In this document: positions 5,203 to 5,908 of the stretch, one piece after another
How the letters are laid out: each line of letters begins with the position of its first letter
How positions within the stretch are numbered: the stretch's first letter is position 1
NCBI GenBank assembly: GCA_031373785.1
Contig: JANMNE010000355.1
Location: 1-5,908 of the forward strand
From: JAENVT01 sp031373785
Lineage (GTDB): Bacteria; Actinomycetota; Acidimicrobiia; Acidimicrobiales; Ilumatobacteraceae
DNA: 5,908 nucleotides
Direction: 5' to 3'
The notes under the pieces: generated by a model
What the model saw: the letters and a program-made list of their open reading frames with translations, nothing else
Told to the model about the DNA's origin: nothing
The model's database searches: none
Translations under genes and position numbers: made by a program

Positions 5203-5908
5203 ATGGCGTGGGATTTCGAGACCGAGCCCGAGTTCGAGGCCAAGTTGGCGTGGATGCGTCAGTTCGTCCGCGACGAGATCATCCCGCTGGAGACCTTGGC
5301 CGATCGCTGGAGGACCAACGAGGGTCGCGCCGTCTTTCGCCAGATCACGGACCCGTTGAAAGAGGAAGTGCGCCGACAGGGGCTCTGGGCCGCGCACCTG
5401 CCGCCCGACATGGGCGGCCAGGGCTTCGGCCAGGTCAAGTTGGGTTTGATGCACGAGATCTTGGGGCAGTGCGCGTATGCCCCCAGCGTGTTCGGCAACA
5501 ACGCGCCCGACAGCGGCAATGCCGAGTTGATCGCTGTCGGCGGCACCGATGCGCAACGGGAGCAGTGGATGCAACCGCTGCTCGACGGCAAGGTGCGCAG
5601 CGCGTTCTCGATGACGGAACCGGGTGCCGGTGCCGATCCGACATTGTTGAAGACGTCGGCTGTCCGCGACGGTGGCGAGTGGGTGATCAACGGGCACAAG
5701 TGGTTCTCGTCGAACGCCTCGATCAGCGACTTCCTGGTCGTCATGGTGAAGACCGGCGACTACGACAAGCCCTACAAGAACTACTCGATGATCCTCGTGC
5801 CGACGAACACACCGGGGGTCAACATCTTGCGCGACGTGCCGACGATGGGCGAGCCGGATCACCGTACGGGCGAGCCGGGTGGTCACGCCGAGATCCTCTA
5901 CCAGGATG
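5203..5908 (+). CDS. Acyl-CoA dehydrogenase, FadE2/ACAD11-like, N-terminal 235 residues (C-terminus off the right edge)
   Basis: FAD-dependent enzyme expected to introduce the alpha-beta double bond into acyl-CoA in fatty-acid or related acid breakdown, passing electrons to ETF. Seen: an N-terminal helical domain (1-130) with FVRDEIIPLE and LWAAHLPPDMGGQGFG (61-76), the usual substrate-side region; then the FAD-binding signature AFSMTEPGAGADP (134-146) and GGEWVINGHKWFSSNAS (157-173), the start of the middle beta domain. The signature differs from the common pattern, with Ala144 where Ser/Thr usually precedes Asp. The stretch MGEPDHRTGEPGGHAEILYQD near the window edge is like FadE2/ACAD11-type long-chain enzymes. 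The catalytic Glu and C-terminal domain lie beyond the edge. The start is supported by GAGGGG 6 nt upstream. It is divergent from the CPBP gene with 76 bp between starts; no functional link to the proteases is evident. Confidence 0.95.
   Translation, partial: MAWDFETEPEFEAKLAWMRQFVRDEIIPLETLADRWRTNEGRAVFRQITDPLKEEVRRQGLWAAHLPPDMGGQGFGQVKLGLMHEILGQCAYAPSVFGNNAPDSGNAELIAVGGTDAQREQWMQPLLDGKVRSAFSMTEPGAGADPTLLKTSAVRDGGEWVINGHKWFSSNASISDFLVVMVKTGDYDKPYKNYSMILVPTNTPGVNILRDVPTMGEPDHRTGEPGGHAEILYQD

Noticed and set aside
5127..5243. N-terminal extension of the CPBP-like protein to the ATG at 5243.
   Set aside because: It would overlap the start of the acyl-CoA dehydrogenase on the other strand, and the added residues look like a translated promoter region.
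5131..5886. A 251-codon minus frame opposite the acyl-CoA dehydrogenase.
   Set aside because: The plus strand carries clear acyl-CoA dehydrogenase motifs and a good ribosome site; the minus product has none.
1..5908. Search for CRISPR repeats, tRNA-like cloverleafs, insertion-sequence ends, toxin-antitoxin pairs or a defence cassette.
   Set aside because: By eye I found no regular spaced repeats, no transposase motifs and no tRNA TTCGA-type arm in context. Although CPBP proteins can act in immunity, the neighbouring genes here are housekeeping-like, so I do not claim a defence system.

Overview
The window is a stretch of high-GC, gene-dense chromosome with six clearly supported coding regions and one probable small gene. 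GTG starts, a coenzyme-F420-type oxidoreductase of the luciferase-like (LLM) superfamily, a NarL-type sensor kinase and a FadE2/ACAD11-like acyl-CoA dehydrogenase all point to an actinobacterium. An Acidimicrobiia-like relative (Ilumatobacter and similar) is my best guess. This rests on gene style, not on a marker gene, so the taxonomic call is an inference.

Layout: (1) 1-1152, minus strand: N-terminal two thirds of a membrane sensor histidine kinase whose ATPase domain runs off the left edge. (2) 1153-1299: a divergent intergenic region packed with inverted repeats. (3) 1300-2283, plus: an F420-dependent LLM oxidoreductase with an excellent Shine-Dalgarno. (4) 2293-2505, minus: a probable 70-aa protein of unknown function, convergent with the oxidoreductase, with a short hairpin at the junction. 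(5) 2544-3632, plus: a membrane protein with a potassium-channel-like pore region (filter-like residues TLGF) and a long cytoplasmic tail. (6) 3638-4450, minus: a rhomboid intramembrane serine protease with an N-terminal Cys/His zinc-finger-like module. (7) 4479-5126, minus, 28 bp upstream of the rhomboid in the same orientation: a six-helix-type membrane protein carrying all three CPBP (CAAX protease/Rce1-like) motifs. (8) 5127-5202: a divergent promoter region. (9) 5203 to the right edge, plus: an acyl-CoA dehydrogenase, cut off after about 235 residues.

The most notable arrangement is the probable two-gene operon of two unrelated intramembrane proteases (a CPBP-type metalloprotease followed by a zinc-finger rhomboid serine protease), lying tail to tail with a channel-like gene. 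The kinase and the oxidoreductase share a dyad-rich divergent control region and may share a regulator. I see no CRISPR array, tRNA, rRNA, insertion sequence or phage gene, and no sign of recent transfer; codon use looks uniform across the window. The window as a whole reads as core-like chromosome, not as a defence or mobile island.
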